A stretch of DNA of 52,592 nucleotides. Source: Parachlorella kessleri (Eukaryota > Chlorophyta > Trebouxiophyceae > Chlorellales > Chlorellaceae). A program made the position numbers and the translations under genes. Of the stretch, positions 21,510 to 34,619 are shown one piece after another. A model generated the notes under the pieces. That model was not told the DNA's origin. It ran no database searches and saw only the letters and a list, made by a program, of their open reading frames with translations. The stretch covers positions 1-52,592 of the forward strand of contig BBXU01001602.1 in NCBI GenBank assembly GCA_001598975.1, given 5' to 3'. Every line of letters starts with the position of its first letter. Within the stretch, counting starts at the first letter, position 1.

Positions 21510-24500
21510 ATGGCGAACCAGTGCCTGTCGCACCACCTGCAGTTGGGTCGTGGGCTGAGGCAGCAGACTGCTGTACATGGCGCTAGGGCAACATGCCATG
21601 CCCCTGCTCACACAGCGGCGGCCTATAGGCTCCCCGAACTGCGCGGATGTAGCCGGCGGCAGCACCCAGGGATCACGTGCCAGTCCGTGGCTGCCCCAGC
21701 CCCAGCCGTGGTGTCCAGCAACGGCGCCAGCCCCACCCTAAGGCTTGAGAGGCCCGGCAAGAGCCAGGAGCAGGTGAGGCTTGCACGCTAGGGGCATAGT
21801 TAGCCGCTGCTTGGTTCTGCTCAGCTGTTGTGCGTTGTTCAGCTCCTCGGGTTTGCTGTTGCGGTGCATCATGTCAGCTGGAGGTGCTGGTCAAAGTTGC
21901 TTTTGCTTCTACTGCACAGGTCACTGTGGTGATGAAGTTTGGTGGCTCCTCCGTTGCCACTGCGGAGCGCATGCTTGAGGTGGCGAGCATCATCTGTAGC
22001 TTCCCTGACCAGCTGCCGGTTGTGGTGCTGTCAGCCATGGGCAAGGTGAGCCCCTGCTGGTGTCCTGCTAAGTGTCCCTGGGTATGGAGACAGCGTCAGT
22101 ATGGCGGCGCGACATCTGGCCTCTTGGGCTTTCTTGTCACCAGTGCTTGGCAGACTTTATCCCACCTTCTGCAGTATGAACAACATCAGCTAACTGTAGA
22201 TATCGTAATTTAGAACACTAACGGACGTGTGGGTATATTTGGGGCGGGTGTTGGCTGGACTTGAGGCAAGGTGCACATGGTTGGAAGGCCCCTCGGTGTT
22301 GCTATGCAGACCACCAACCTGCTCCTGCAAGCTGGTGAGGAGACGTTGAAGACTGACCCCACCAAAGTTGGGGAGCTGGCACCTCTGAGGTGAGTAGCGC
22401 GCTCATTCTATCGATGAAGGTGCTGTGACCTTCCACTTGGGCCTGGCTGGCTTGCTGGTGGTAAGTTGCTCTGGCAAGATGGACTAAGGTCACACAGCAG
22501 CAAGCTGCTAGCTTGCGTCTGACCAAATTCGGTGGTGAATCTTGATGTGTTTGGTGCCTTGCAGGGCCATCCAGCAGCTGCACTATGAGACCGCGGAGAA
22601 GCTAGGTATCAGTGGCACAGCCCGGCAGGACATTGAACTGTTGTTAAGTCAGCTGCAGCAGTTGCTGGTGGGCATCTCCATCATGCAGGACCTCACGCCC
22701 CGCGCCAAGGATAGCCTGGTGTCCTTTGGCGAGCGCCTCTCTAGCAGGCTGTTTGCCGCCTTCCTCAATCAGCAGGTGAGGCCTTGGCTGCGGCTAAATT
22801 GGGTTGACGGACGCGCGCAACCTCAACGCATGCTAGTTCTCGGTTTCGATTTCATGTTGCTGTTGAGCTTTGCAGTGGCTGATGGCCTTGCCGGAATAGG
22901 CGCCCTCAGTAGGCTGCCAGCAAGCTGATGGGCTACCTCATTGTCTGGGAGTTGTGGGTACCATGCAGGGAGTTTCCGCTCAGCAAATGGACGCTTACGA
23001 CATTGGCGTGATCACCAACGACAACTTCTCCAACGCAGGTAGGTGGTAGAAGTGCGGCATGTACGCACCGCGTGCAGCCTATCACTTATTGCTGCTTCCT
23101 GCAGCAGGCAACCTGATGGTCAGCTTGCTGGCAAATAAATCCTCCCATTGCCGTATGCCTGTGTAGTTGGTTTTGCCAGCTGAGCCACCGAACTTTCCCA
23201 TGCCCATCTATGCTGCTGCAGATGTGAACTACGAGCTTTCGCTGCCCGCGCTGCGTGAGTCTTTGACGTTCCAGCCAGGCCAGGAGCGCCGGGTGCTGGT
23301 GGTGACGGGTTTCCTGGGCAAGGGGCTGCAGACGGGTGCCATCACTACGCTGGGGCGCGGCGGTAGCGATCTCACGTGCACGCTGCTGGGGGCAGCACTG
23401 GACCTGCCAGAGGTCCAGGTGGGTGATGTATAAATGATGGGTGGGTGATCCAGTACGGTGTTCAAAAGTCTGGAAGACCGAGTGCGTGGGACGTTTTCTG
23501 GGCTAGCCAGGTAGGCTGGCAAGGCTTGTGTGGCCATGATATCCGACCGCTGGGTGCGTCATCTCTGTTTTTTAGCGATATGGGTCAAGTGGCGCACCCG
23601 CATGGGTTGCTGCGCTTCTTTACTGGTTCCCAAGCTGGTTATGACACCCCATGCACCATATTTTGCCTTGGATGCTTGCAGGTGTGGAAGGATGTGGACG
23701 GCGTGCTGACCTCCGACCCTCGAATAGTAGACGGGGCCACCCCTGTTCCGCAGCTGACGTTTGAGGAGGCCACTGAGCTGGCATTCTTCGGCGCCACCGT
23801 ACTGCATCCGCAGGCCATGCAGCCGGCCTGGGAGAACGGCAACATGGGTGTGCGTGTGAAGAACTCTTACAACAGGTGGGCTGGTGGCAGAGCGGGCGGT
23901 AACGGGACTGTTGCACTATAGGCAAAGAGAACCACCAGCTGCAGAGGTGTGGGCAACACTAGGCTGGGAGGGCTCATGCATGCAGGGCATGCATGTTGTA
24001 ACATATCAACATAATGCTTGTGGTCATACAGGGCTGCTGGTACTCATTGGGGCTTGTTGTACTTGTTGTGCTGTGCAGAGCGGCTCCTGGCACACTGATC
24101 ACCAGTGGGCGTGACATGAGCGAGGCGCTGATGACCAGCATCGTCCTGAAAAGCAATGTGACATTGGTGGACATCTGCTCAACGCGCATGCTGGGGCAGT
24201 ACGGCTTCCTGGCCAAGGTCTTTGGGGTAAGTGCGCAGCTGGGCTGGGCTCTTGTGCGTGGGTGAGCCGTCAACCACTGTCATGCTTTGCCAGCATGGGC
24301 CAGAGCAGGACGGCCGCCAACAGCAACAGTGGCCTGACGCTGAGCTTGTTGGCAATACGCAACGGCAGGCCTGCCGGTAAGCCTCATCAGTGGCCTCTGC
24401 AAGTGTGTACATGGCGCCTGACTACGTCCCGTGTTTGCTGATGCAGGTGTTCCAGCACCTGAAGCTTTCTGTTGACGTAGTGGCCACCTCTGAGGTGTCA

Positions 24501-25414
24501 GTCTCACTTACGCTGGACCAGGCCAAGTGAGTCGGGCTGTCCTTGCAGAAGGCGTGTACTTGCAGAAGGCGTGTACTGTTTGGGTTCGGGCGGAGGACTT
24601 CCACAGCCACGGGCTTTATAGGCCCATAGGGTAACAGTCCAAAGGCTCATGTGGATCTGCAGAGGAGGTCAGGCATGTAAGCCAGGGCGTGCATTTGCAA
24701 GCGACCCAGGGTTCCAGGTGTGCAGTTGGTACATGCACAAAGGAGTAGCTGCGGTGCAGTGTGGGACGAAGAAACGGGGCTCGCGATCATTGTTTGCACC
24801 CACCAAATGGGAATATCTCTCTGGTGCCTACCGAACTGCAGGTGCTTGTGGGAGCGGGACCTGATCGAGGAGGAGCTGCAGAGCCTGATGCATCACTTTG
24901 ATGGCATCGCCACCGCCTCCTACCGGCGAGGCATGTCCATCATCTCCCTCATCTGCAACGTGCAGCGCACCTCGCAGATTCTGGAGCGGGTGAGGGAATC
25001 GTCTCTGCACCCAACCTCTCCTCCATTAACTTGTACTTCAACGTTGCTGCATAGTTTGGCTGTCTATCTCCTACAAGTCCACATTGAGCAGCTGGGTCTC
25101 AAACTTGGCATCTGCTGTCCCAGGCCACTTTCGGCAGGAATAGTGCGCGGAATTCGCGCCGTCGGGTCACTGGTATTTACAGATGTTCGCTACAAGACTG
25201 TGCAGCCGCGCTTCCTCCTGCTAAGATGGCCCTGCTCGCCCGCCACCCCTGCTTGCAGGTGTTCAAGGTTCTGGGCAGGGAGGGTGTGAACGTCCAGATG
25301 ATGTCTCAGGGTGCGTCCAAGACGAACATCAGCTTGATTGTGCGGGAAGATGAGGCCAAGCAGGCAGTCCGTGCCTTGCACGACGAGTTCTTTGCCGGCA
25401 AGCGGCAGCTCTAG
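21510..25414 (+). CDS. AK: Aspartate kinase, monofunctional, plastid
   Basis: First enzyme of Lys/Thr/Met synthesis, phosphorylating aspartate. Exons 21510-21773, 21920-22045, 22310-22389, 22565-22775, 22969-23038, 23222-23418, 23682-23875, 24079-24226, 24447-24526, 24842-24989 and 25259-25414 give 557 residues. The first 85 or so ([20 protein letters not shown] onward) are basic and hydroxylated with almost no acids, a plastid transit peptide; in-frame sequence upstream makes an earlier ATG (21342) possible. Kinase motifs are [60 protein letters not shown] and [20 protein letters not shown], then [20 protein letters not shown]. Two ACT domains follow ([40 protein letters not shown]), so feedback control by an end product such as lysine is likely. 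No homoserine dehydrogenase domain follows. A Cys-Leu at the exon 9/10 join looks like one residue more than usual. Confidence 0.95.
24542..24575 (+). repeat. 17-base perfect tandem duplication
   Basis: CTTGCAGAAGGCGTGTA occurs twice in direct succession inside an aspartate kinase intron. Each unit contains a splice-acceptor-like TTGCAG, but the protein continuity uses the acceptor at 24841. Confidence 0.8.
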
Positions 25415-26605
25415 CATGAAGGCCTTGATTGCAGGCCTTCTTGGAAAGCGCACTGATGCTGGCTGGTAAACTTGGTGTGCACTTGCAATGTCTTCCCGTT
25501 GTTCGTTATTTCTGGTATGCATGTGTCTCACTGCATGCCCTTCCTGAACAAGTTTCGTTCCCTGGCACTTGGGACTAGCATTGGGGCCATCAAGGCGGCC
25601 CTACCAACTTTTCACAGCCTAGCCAGCCTGAGCAGTGCTTTGTGTACCATCGACTTGCTGAGACATGTGGCCAGTTAATGGTCGTGATATATATACTTGC
25701 CTGCAATGCCGCTTGGCTCTTGCACTGCTTACACGGTCGTCCTAACCAGGGCCCTGCATTTTCACGTCACCATTTCCGTGCGTGCAGCCGCCGCCTGGCT
25801 TGTTAGCAAGCAGTCTGGCTGGTGGAGGCATGCCTCCCAGGCGGTCCTTAGCCGCCTCAACAAAGTAACATCGTGGCGCTTTGCTGTGCAGTGTAGTATG
25901 TTTGTTCTTCTTTTCTCTTAGTCTTTACACTGTGCTTTCGCTCTCGCTTGCACCAAAATCATGTTCCCTTCGCTGCTTAGGAGAAAGCAACAACGAGCAA
26001 AAGCTCACATGTAGAACACACTAGACGTGAACAGTGGCATGCAGGTATAGCAAGTTGACAGGAGCTAAAGAGTAGGAAGGCTATGCAATGATGCAACCAT
26101 ATGGCAATAACGGCTCAAGTGCCCCATCATCATGATCAATACATACAGTCCTAGACAGATACACCAGGCACCTCTACTCATATTTCACATGCAGCATGAC
26201 GTTCAGTCCAGCATACAAAAACAGACGTCTAGAGGATATGAAAGAATACAAGCATCAGACAAGGTACAAAATTGCAGGCATCCATATGTGTGCAGCCCAT
26301 CCACCCACTCTGAAACACTGACATGACCCCGCTAAACCTGTGCTACACATGTAAAAATCTCAATAGCCTAACAGTACACAAGGCTGTTTGCAAGGCTTTA
26401 TTGACACAATCACTTGATGCCCTTACCAGCAGGTCCACTGCCATCGACTCGCACCCAACCACAGCGACATTCCCAGCCAGACAGACAGCCCACAACACCC
26501 TCTCCTGCTGCGATCCCACTTGGTCCTGCTTATCCCCAGAGACCACCACCAGCACAGCCTTCCCAGGCGTGCCGGCGGTGCCCACGCTCAGCCAGCCGCC
26601 TGCAC
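25415..26605. other. Convergent 3' region between aspartate kinase and lipase
   Basis: About 1.2 kb for two 3' UTRs. AT content rises around 25900-26400. No supported open frame or RNA gene was seen. Confidence 0.5.
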
Positions 26606-29600
26606 TTATTGCTGCTTAACAGTGCTTACAGCCGACACCTCCTGAATGGGACTGTCAGCTGCCCCAGCTTTCTCCTTGGCCATGGCTCGTGCAAAGGCTC
26701 TCAAGCTCTCCAAGTAGCCGGTAGTGGAGTCCTCCAGGTGCTCGCTCACAGAACTGCGGCGTGCGGGCAAAGCAGATGCAGCTGGGGATGAGGGCAAAGT
26801 GAGACTGGCTGCACACGGCCCTCATGCTGCTGCTGATCCTGCTGCCGTCGCGAAGCAGGCCCGGTGAGAAAGTCAGGAAGCAAGGGAGAACAGTGATGGC
26901 ATAGCAGCAAGGCGGAGTAATCCATGGTGCGGTTGCACACGTCCAACCTCACATGCCGCCACCGTCTTTTGAAGCGGGTCACCATGTTTGTCGCACAATG
27001 CACAGTTCGATCACTGGAAGGGTTAGCTATTGCAAGCAACTTGATTTGCTGGCCAGCGGCGCACCTGCCACTAAGCAGCAGCCTCCAGGCCTCCATCTCC
27101 TCGTCCAGCAGCGCCTCCACCTGCCTCAGCGTCAGCGTGGTCGCAGCGGCCTTCGCGGCGGTCTCAACCGTCTCGGCATCTCCGTCTGCGCTGGCCGCGG
27201 TTGCCACCAGTGCCACCTGCGTCCCAGCACGACAGGAACACCCTTGTGTGCCAGCCTGGAAGCACCTTTGTCCTCAGCCTCACCCTCCCCAGGCTGATAC
27301 CGCCTGGCGCATGGGTGCACATACACATCCTTACTACCCTCACTGCATCTGCAGCTTGAACGGAGTGGCAAGCCGGAAGGTGCCAGCTGCCAGGCAGGAC
27401 CTGTATAGTGCCATGGCATAGAGGCTCGTGCTGTGCTGGGCTCACCTCCAGCCCAACTTTCTCCAGCACCTTCTCGGTCAGCTTGGGCAGCGCCACGGGC
27501 AGCACCTCGGGGATGGCCACACCCTCGCCCAGCTTGTCGCTCGTGTCACCTGCAGCAGGTCAGATGCTGTCACCGTCACATGTGCCGCCTGTACCGCCAC
27601 TACTAAACCCAGGCGGACGGAGCGCAACCCCTACAGGCTCTGCTGATGGGAGAATAAGGGATGCAATGCACGGGATAAGAGAGTAGCCAGGAACACTGCC
27701 CGTATGCCCCCCGCTGCCCACTGCACTAACAGGAGCGCATGGAAGATGGCTTGTCCGCGAGGTCCAGCATGCCCAGCAGGTAGCGCAAGACAGCAGACCA
27801 CATCGCAGGCTCACGCTCAAGTCGCTGCTGTCTAATCGGCCACATACTCTACACTTCATGGAGAGCGGTGCAGCTCACGCTTAGGCAATGAGTCACCCAC
27901 TCACGCTGCACCTCCACCTTGCCGCCCTCCATCAGCTTGACAGCATGGCCCACATGACAGTAGCCTGCAAGCAGCGGCCCACCAATGCAGGATGGCCTAT
28001 GTCCATACATTGTCTCGCTCTTTTTTTGCCGCAATGCAAGCCTGTCATGGCCACAGGCACAGCAGAAAAATACAGCACGAAAAAAAAACGCCAGCAACAC
28101 CAGCGTAGCAATTGAGCTCAGCACTATCCGCGGGCTGTTGCCTACCCATGTTCCTTCATGCAGACCTGTCATCTCCCCTTTCGCCCTGCCTGCCTGCCTG
28201 TGCTCACCCATGAGCCGCGGCAAGGTGCAAACCGCATCGTTCCTGTTGATGATGCGCCAGGCGTCGGGCACCAGCCGGTTGAACTCCTCCGCAAAGGCCT
28301 TGTTCCCCACTCTTGGGGACCCAAAGTTGTACATGGCTAGCCGGTGGGGGACCCGCCGCTCTGACCTGCAAGCACCACCCTTGGAAGCTTTACACAGCCG
28401 GATCACCATCATTGGCGCAACAGGCCCTGTGTGTGGCCAACTTCACATGCCTGCCCTGAGACTACATGCACAAGCGGCACAGGCCTCCGCTTCAGAGCTC
28501 TTATGGCAAGCCCGCACAAGCCACTCAAGACGTACTCAAGATGTGGGTGACTCACAATCTGACCGCGAGGTCATACGCGCAGAGCGTGGCCAGCGCGCCC
28601 CCCAAGCTGTGGCCCGTGACATACAGGGTCCAGGGCTGCTGCTCCGCCCCCCTGCCATCCTCCGCGGCCGCCTCCTTCAGGAGCGTGTCCACAATGCCAA
28701 GCACCTGGGGCCTGATGCTGTCGTACTGGAGGCAGAAGCCGTGGTGCACCTGTGGCATCGTGTGGGCCAAGGGGCACCCCTCACCTGGTTTCCAGGCCGG
28801 TCAGTGCTTCTTATGCCGGCTGCACATTGCACTCCCAGCACACCCAGGCTGCAAACCGAGCGCCTAGCGCAGCCGCCAGCGAGGGAAAAGCCGCCACAGC
28901 CAAGCTCCACCACAGCAGCACTGCACTCGCAGCACTGCACAGCACAGGCCTGCCTTGCTTTGCCGCTCACCCAGGGTGGGGATGGCACGTCCGCGGCGGC
29001 CTTCTCATTCACCTCCAGCGATTCCTGAATGGTGCCCCTCATGCGCTCCAGCATGGCTGCCATGTCCCCCGCGGTTTCCTTCAGGAGTACCGGCGCAAGA
29101 CGCTCAGTCCAGCGGAGGTCATAGACTTCTTGGGTCATAGACTGCCAGCTACAAGGAGTATGGATGCTCAGCAGACTGGCGCAGTGAAGGGTCGCGCAGC
29201 AGCTACTGCGACAGGATGCATGCCTTGATAGCAGCCCAGCTGCGCTCCTAGGCTGGTGGCATGTACAACTGCAGAGTTTGTTCCATCCCCTCACGCCCAG
29301 TGGCCTGTGCAACAGTCGCCCGCACTTCACGCCTTTCCGACCGCCCAAGCCCAGCACTCCATGTGCCTTAAGCAACCCGAGTACGCGCCCCCCCCCCCAC
29401 CTTGACAACCTCCACAACTGCCTCCTTGGCAGCCTTCACCCGCCCCACATCTTCAGCACCGCTGTCGCCCCCTTCGCCTCCGTCCTGCTGCTGCTTTAGC
29501 TCCTGTTGCTGGGCGCGCTCTGCCTCCAGGCTCCTCCTCACCTCCCGCATGCCCGTCACCACCCGCTGCAGCAGGCCGGCCTCTTTGGATTCCACCAGCA

Positions 29601-32402
29601 AGGCTGCGCGCACAACAACAACAGGCGTGCAAATGCGTTAACTGGCGGGTACACCTGGTGGTGGTTGCACCCGTCACCATGCAGCAGCAGTAGTGGGACA
29701 GCGCAGCAGTCTTGCACCTCACAGGGACACTGGGCCCTCCCCTGTGGCCCCCACGACCACTACCATCATCACCACACCCCGCCCACACACCTGCCGTGCG
29801 GGGTGCGTCCCGCACCCGCTCAGGGTTCAGCGGAGAGGGCACCAGGCTGAGGTCGACCAGGATGTCCTTCCACTTGGCCTGCTCGGTGCCGCGGAAGGCC
29901 ACGCACGCAGCACGAGCCTCGTGGTTCCAAAACACCCAGGCCTGCCAGGCGCACACGCAGCGGTGTGTTACTGTCGGGTGGGATATTGTGTTCGCGGGAG
30001 GGTCTGGCGAGGAAAAAAAGCGATGATGCAGCTGGGTGTGAAGGGTGGGTCTCAAACAAACGGCCGGCCGAGATCCACACCCCAGTAAATTAACCATTAC
30101 AGCATATCATGCCCCAACCCCGGCAGCCTGCACCGCGCCCCTGCCGTCTGCCCAGGCCCACTTGCCTGTGCGTCAGTCCCCGTGTTCTCGATGTAGCACA
30201 GCGGCGTGAACATGGAGTCCACCGCCACGCCCACCAGCTGCGTCAGCTCCCGCCACGGCGACGCCTTCCCCGTCTGCAGGTGCGTGTCCGGCATGCGCCC
30301 GACCAGCGGCCTGGCGGGGGAGCCCAGCACCGGGCCGCCCATGCGGTCGGAGGACACCTCCCCTGCGAGTACCTCTGCAGGCACGGCACAGCACAGCGCG
30401 GGCGGGCGTGGCATTGGTTTCGCGGGAGGGCGCGGGGCTGAGCCACCTGCCTCCCAAGCTCGGTGAGCTACGGGCACATGCCCAACCACCCCATACTTGG
30501 GCTGCCAGCACCATGATATGATAGACAGTACAAGATAGATAGACAGGCAGGCAGGCATACCAAAAGGCGCAGGGCAAGCATTGCATGCACGCACTGCCCA
30601 CACAGGCACACAGAGGGTACACACTAGACCCGCCTTCCCACAGCTAGGCCAGGATAGGAGCAAGCACCAGCCAGGCAGACAGGCACAGACCACCGTGCGG
30701 CGGCCCAGCCGCGCCCAACCCACCTGTGAAGGGCATGAAGCGCGCCAGCAGGTGAACCTCCCCCGCCGACCCGCCCCCGCCCCGCAGCTGGATGGTGAAG
30801 CGGTGCTCCCGCCCGTCGCACAGGTCCGCCACCCCCCGCACACCGCTGCCCAGGAAGTCGTCGGCCTTGTGCACGTCTTGGTCCATCACACGCACAACCA
30901 GCCGCTGCCTGGGGTCCCTGCCATGTCGCCCAGTGCAGGAGGAGGGGGGAGAGTGAGACTCGGAGGAGCTGGCCCGGCGCCATGTGAGCTAAGGGTTGCC
31001 AGGGCAAGGCATGTGTGACCTGTGGGGGGGGGCCGGACTTTGCTGCATGCACACCTTATCATACTGTGCATGACAATGTGCACATCGAACACCGTGCGGC
31101 GGCGGCACAGCAGGAGTGGGTTCTTACCACAGTTGCGCTGGTTTGCACTCCCCGCGTACTGCCAAGAGCCCAAGGACGGCACCTGATGTACAGTGTGAAG
31201 GTGTCATCCCAAACGGGGTTGAGGTTGTTGTAGATGACGCGCGTGGTGGCGGAGCTGTCCCCCGTCTGGATGATGCAGTAGGGGTCGCTCTTGCCTGGCC
31301 ACATCTGCGTACACACACAGCCACGGCGCACGCAGGCTTTCGCACTTCGCTGCCAACGTGCCAGCAGTCATGGCGTATGGAAACCACTACAACCCCTTGA
31401 GGGATCCTAGGAGCCGCCAACCTAGCCACAAAGGATGCCGGCGTCGCAGCTACCTACAAGGAGGCCAGCGCATTGCTGCATTTTGTAGGCACATGCTGAC
31501 CAGGCTGCTCTGTCGCTTAGACTCGGACTCACATCAGCTGCTGGTAGGTTGGTGGCGCTGCGGACAGTCAGCTCAAGCAAGCCAGCCATCTTCTGAACAA
31601 GGAAATCTCTGCAAGCCAGCATCCCAACTGCCCATCAGGACGTCACCATGTGTCTATCGCAGCAAGCCTCCCATGTGAAACCCTGCTTCAGGGCAGGTCA
31701 AAATATGCACAGCATGGACCAACAGTTACAGCCGACAGGGGGGCATCTTGACTGCCAGCCCAGCCTGGGGTGCTGCCCTGAGGTTGCTGCAGCAACCCTG
31801 CCTGTCCGGCCCTTTCTCACTTGTCAGTGTACACGATGCGCGACCCGCTGGGCGTGACCTCCGGAAGGCCGTTGCTGGACTCAGGCTCGTTGTAAGCTTC
31901 AAAGGAGCAGCCACCCAGAACGACCGCCAGCTTCCAGTCAAACTCCGCATCCCCGGGAGGGCCAGCTGTGGCCGTCCCACTGCTGCTGCTATCGGTGCTG
32001 GTGCCGCTGCTGTGGTTGCTAGTGCCCTGTGGCCCGCCCTCGGTAGGCCGGCCGGCAAGGTCGCTGCTGCCAGCGGCAAGCGGGCTGGTTGCTGCCAGGG
32101 CAGCACACCTAGGCCAGGCAGTGAGCCACCTGGAGGAAGGGCTGCTGCTGCTGGTGCTGGCTCCCCAGCAAGGCCACCTGGATACCAAGGGTGCCCACAC
32201 AGCTTTAAGGTACAGGTAGCAATCTGGTAGCAAACCTCGGAGGCGCTCTCTAGGGCAGGCAGGCTTGGTCGGGTACCAGGCGTGTTAAGTCTGAGCAACT
32301 AGACAGGTCAGGGGCCAAGCAAATAAGTCAAGGTTGCCATCAGCGACTCGACGCGTACCTGTGGACGGAGCGGCGCAGGAAGTTACTGCCATGGCAAGCC
32401 AT
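26606..32402 (-). CDS. C2-domain class 3 lipase, probably plastid-targeted
   Basis: Triacylglycerol-lipase fold enzyme joined to an N-terminal C2 domain. Sixteen exons in transcript order: 32402-32359, 32177-31821, 31608-31533, 31304-31183, 30917-30724, 30374-30166, 29941-29791, 29603-29401, 29141-28971, 28749-28556, 28365-28208, 27964-27901, 27831-27731, 27549-27446, 27216-27065 and 26753-26606; 815 residues, phases consistent. The N-terminus MACHGSNFLRRSVHR plus a Ser-rich stretch suggests import. C2 (about residues 140-250): LLELTVRSATNLPAAD, GKSDPYCIIQTGDSSATTRV, YNNLNPVWDDTFTLYI, RVMDQDVHKADDFLG. Lipase core: ACVAFRGTEQAKWKDILVDL, nucleophile Ser557 in TGHSLGG, Asp617 in INRNDAV, and likely His630 in YCHVGHAV. 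An acidic Gln-rich insertion follows the strand-turn region (QQQELKQQQDGGEGGDSGAE). The intron 29942-30165 has a GC donor. Calcium-dependent membrane binding is an inference from the C2 aspartates. Confidence 0.9.
30530..30554 (+). repeat. Short GATA/GGCA microsatellite
   Basis: A run of GATA-like followed by GGCA units inside a lipase intron; simple-sequence DNA with no evident function. Confidence 0.5.
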
Positions 32403-33333
32403 GGTAAGACATGGCAAGACCGTCCATCTTGTTAGGAGTTGCATTGGACAGCTCTACTATAAACGCGGTCAGTTCAATCCACGTAAAGCATGGACGTGAA
32501 AGGTGTTAAGTTGTGAAGTATTCCGATCCGAATGACTCCAAGGATTACGAACCAGCCCCCCCCTCTGTCACCAACGACGTGGGGGCAGTTCCCCAACCCC
32601 ATGCTCACTCCTTGAAATACCGGTGTGCACCAGTGAAAGCAGGTTAGGTGCAAGCGGCACTTGTAAACAGAACGGTTCTCTACTGTCACCACATATGCTA
32701 TCCCAGTTGAACCCCAATTTGCTGCCAATCTGTCCTTCTGCGGAATGCTTGTTGCCAGCTGTGTGTGAAACCTACGTTCCAGCACAAAATCGGCCTGATG
32801 AACCACAAACGTGTTATTACAACTGGTGATTGAGCGCCGTGTCATTTCCTATACATTTCCCTTGCAGTCCACAACTCTGCTTAGCGCCGCTCGACAGCTG
32901 CTGCTTGTCCTCCCGACATCCACCAGGCATTGGCAAGTTCTCTGTTAATGCCGTGCAGCCTGCAGGTGCAAGACGGCGGTGCGAAGCTTCCTATATTCCA
33001 CCCCCAGCTCTTGACAGGGTGACATACAGATTTGGAGGACAAGCCATGCAGTTTGTTGCGGATTCTGGCTGTGTCCACCACATCAGTGTTGCACACCAGT
33101 GTCGTCAGCATTACGGGAAGCCGAGCCAAGCACAAGAGATATTGCACTGCTGTGGCACCCAATACCAAGAATTACTGTTGAGGCGGTGTCAGCTACACCA
33201 AGGGTAATCGATCGCAGAATAGGCCCAGAGCGATGCTGCTGAGATGCCAGAAGCCCTGCTTGAGCACGTCGTAAGCTCGCATGGCTCCGCTGTAAGCACC
33301 CCTCCATCACAAGCTAATTGAGAAGCCAAGGAG
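32403..33333. other. Intergenic region between lipase and Rab5ip genes
   Basis: About 930 bases holding the lipase promoter side and the 3' UTR of the next minus-strand gene. A plus-strand open frame from 32830 contains FVADSGCVHHI, weakly like a copia protease active site, but nothing else supports a retroelement. Confidence 0.45.
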
Positions 33334-33931
33334 TCATTGGTAGGCCAACGTATAGGAAGTTATCCAGCAGAGCTGCACACACGCAGCAATGGCGGTTGTT
33401 ACTATCATCATATTACATGTTGATAAGGCGACTAGTGACGTGCATGCAAGGAGTGATATCGCCAGGTTGCCACCAACACAGCATTTGGCTACAAGAAGCA
33501 GCACAACCTACATTGCCCCTTACCAGGAAGAAGGCCACGCTAGGCGGCAGCCCCTCTGTGGCTATAGGCTTGTCCTCTGGAAAGTCTTCCGTGTCAATGC
33601 TGCAAGGCATGGTAGCAACAGAGGTATGCTCGATTCGTTGCCAGACGACAACCGCAGTACATGCAGTGAGCACACCTGGTGAACAGGCAAAAGGGACAGG
33701 GACTTACTCTTGATATTTTAGCCACATAGTGCCGCCCAGCGTGCACACCACGATGAAACCGATGAACGTGAGCAGCCCCTGGGCACCAGTTATACCGCAG
33801 GCTATGCCAGCTGCCAGGGCCAGCAGCATCCGTAGCCAGTAGAGCACATCGGAGACTTCACTAATCTCATAGTCGCCATTTGGGCGTGCTGCACGGAGGA
33901 GCCCGCTTACTGCCTTCCTGAGTATGTTCAT
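33334..33931 (-). CDS. RAB5IF: Rab5-interacting-protein family membrane protein (RAB5IF/OPTI-like)
   Basis: Small ER membrane protein of the Rab5ip family, which includes animal RAB5IF/OPTI, part of the machinery that inserts multipass proteins at the ER. Exons 33931-33708, 33599-33524 and 33372-33334 join in phase to 112 residues. The N-terminus MNILRKAVSGLLRAARPNGD is basic and amphipathic; then SDVLYWLRMLLALAAGIACG starts the first membrane segment, LLTFIGFIVVCTLGGTMWLK the second, and after DIDTEDFPEDKPIATEGLPP comes SVAFFLLCWITSYTLAYQ, a third hydrophobic segment. The order YQ-acidic loop-TEGL-S-A-F-W-I-YT is that of the family. EMC6 is a related alternative, but the TEGL loop and length fit RAB5IF better. 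It is head-to-head with EXO1. Confidence 0.8.
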
Positions 33932-34619
33932 GAGACTGGCTATGTGCTGCCTGTCGTCCAGTGCTACCTGGCTGCTGCCTGGCTGCTGTTGCTGCTCCTG
34001 CGGGTGCTAGGGTGAAGATGAGCTGTAGTCGTATAGGGCCTAGCTGGCAATCGCTGATGTGGCTCGGCACTACCCCCGCCGCCACTTGGGGCCAGAAGAA
34101 CAGCTCTAAAAGAGTAGGTATCAACCTGACAAAGTTTGCAAGCTCATGACACAGCTCTGTGCGAGTAAACACACACTTGTTCGCTGCCTAGTGCAAATGG
34201 TAGCTTCACTAGTCTTGCGACTGCATTCACGATTTTATAATGGCTTTCTCCACCTCGACCACGACGGATGTCGAGGTATCCCTTCAGCATCTTTGCACCG
34301 GATGCAGGAATCAGTTTCAACGATCGGAGTTGCACTTCTGGTTGTGTTCTGTAGGCATTAAGGCACCACACTTGGAAGTATTCGGCTTGGACGCGGGCCT
34401 AGTCGCCAACTCGCCAACTTTGGGCTTATTAGGAAATATCTAGTTATTTGGCTAGGGAGCGTGCAGCTTGAGTTCAGCGTTTAGTTCGCCAACGGTATTT
34501 TGAGTCCTAGACTGCGCATCAACGCGTTGTTCGCTCTTCTCACCTCCCGCTGGTGCTAGCATAGGCAGGTGCAGCGCATGGTGTGCATGTGGTAGCTAGT
34601 TGGCCTGGGGGGCCAAGCC
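33932..34619. promoter_or_regulatory. Shared upstream region, Rab5ip / EXO1
   Basis: 688 bases between divergent start codons. No annotated element is clear. It is richer in A/T near 34430-34510, just upstream of EXO1. Confidence 0.4.

Noticed and set aside
26754..26781. Earlier acceptors for the last lipase exon giving ASALPARRSS or a different C-terminus
   Set aside because: They do not agree in phase with the preceding exon, or they read into an improbable tail. The acceptor at 26754 fits the phase and keeps SVSEHLEDSTTGYLESLRAF.
32830..33207. Plus-strand open frame with FVADSGCVHHISVA, resembling a copia-type protease active site
   Set aside because: No zinc knuckle, integrase, reverse transcriptase or LTR is present, and the segment lies antisense in a 3' flanking region. 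A single short motif is within chance.
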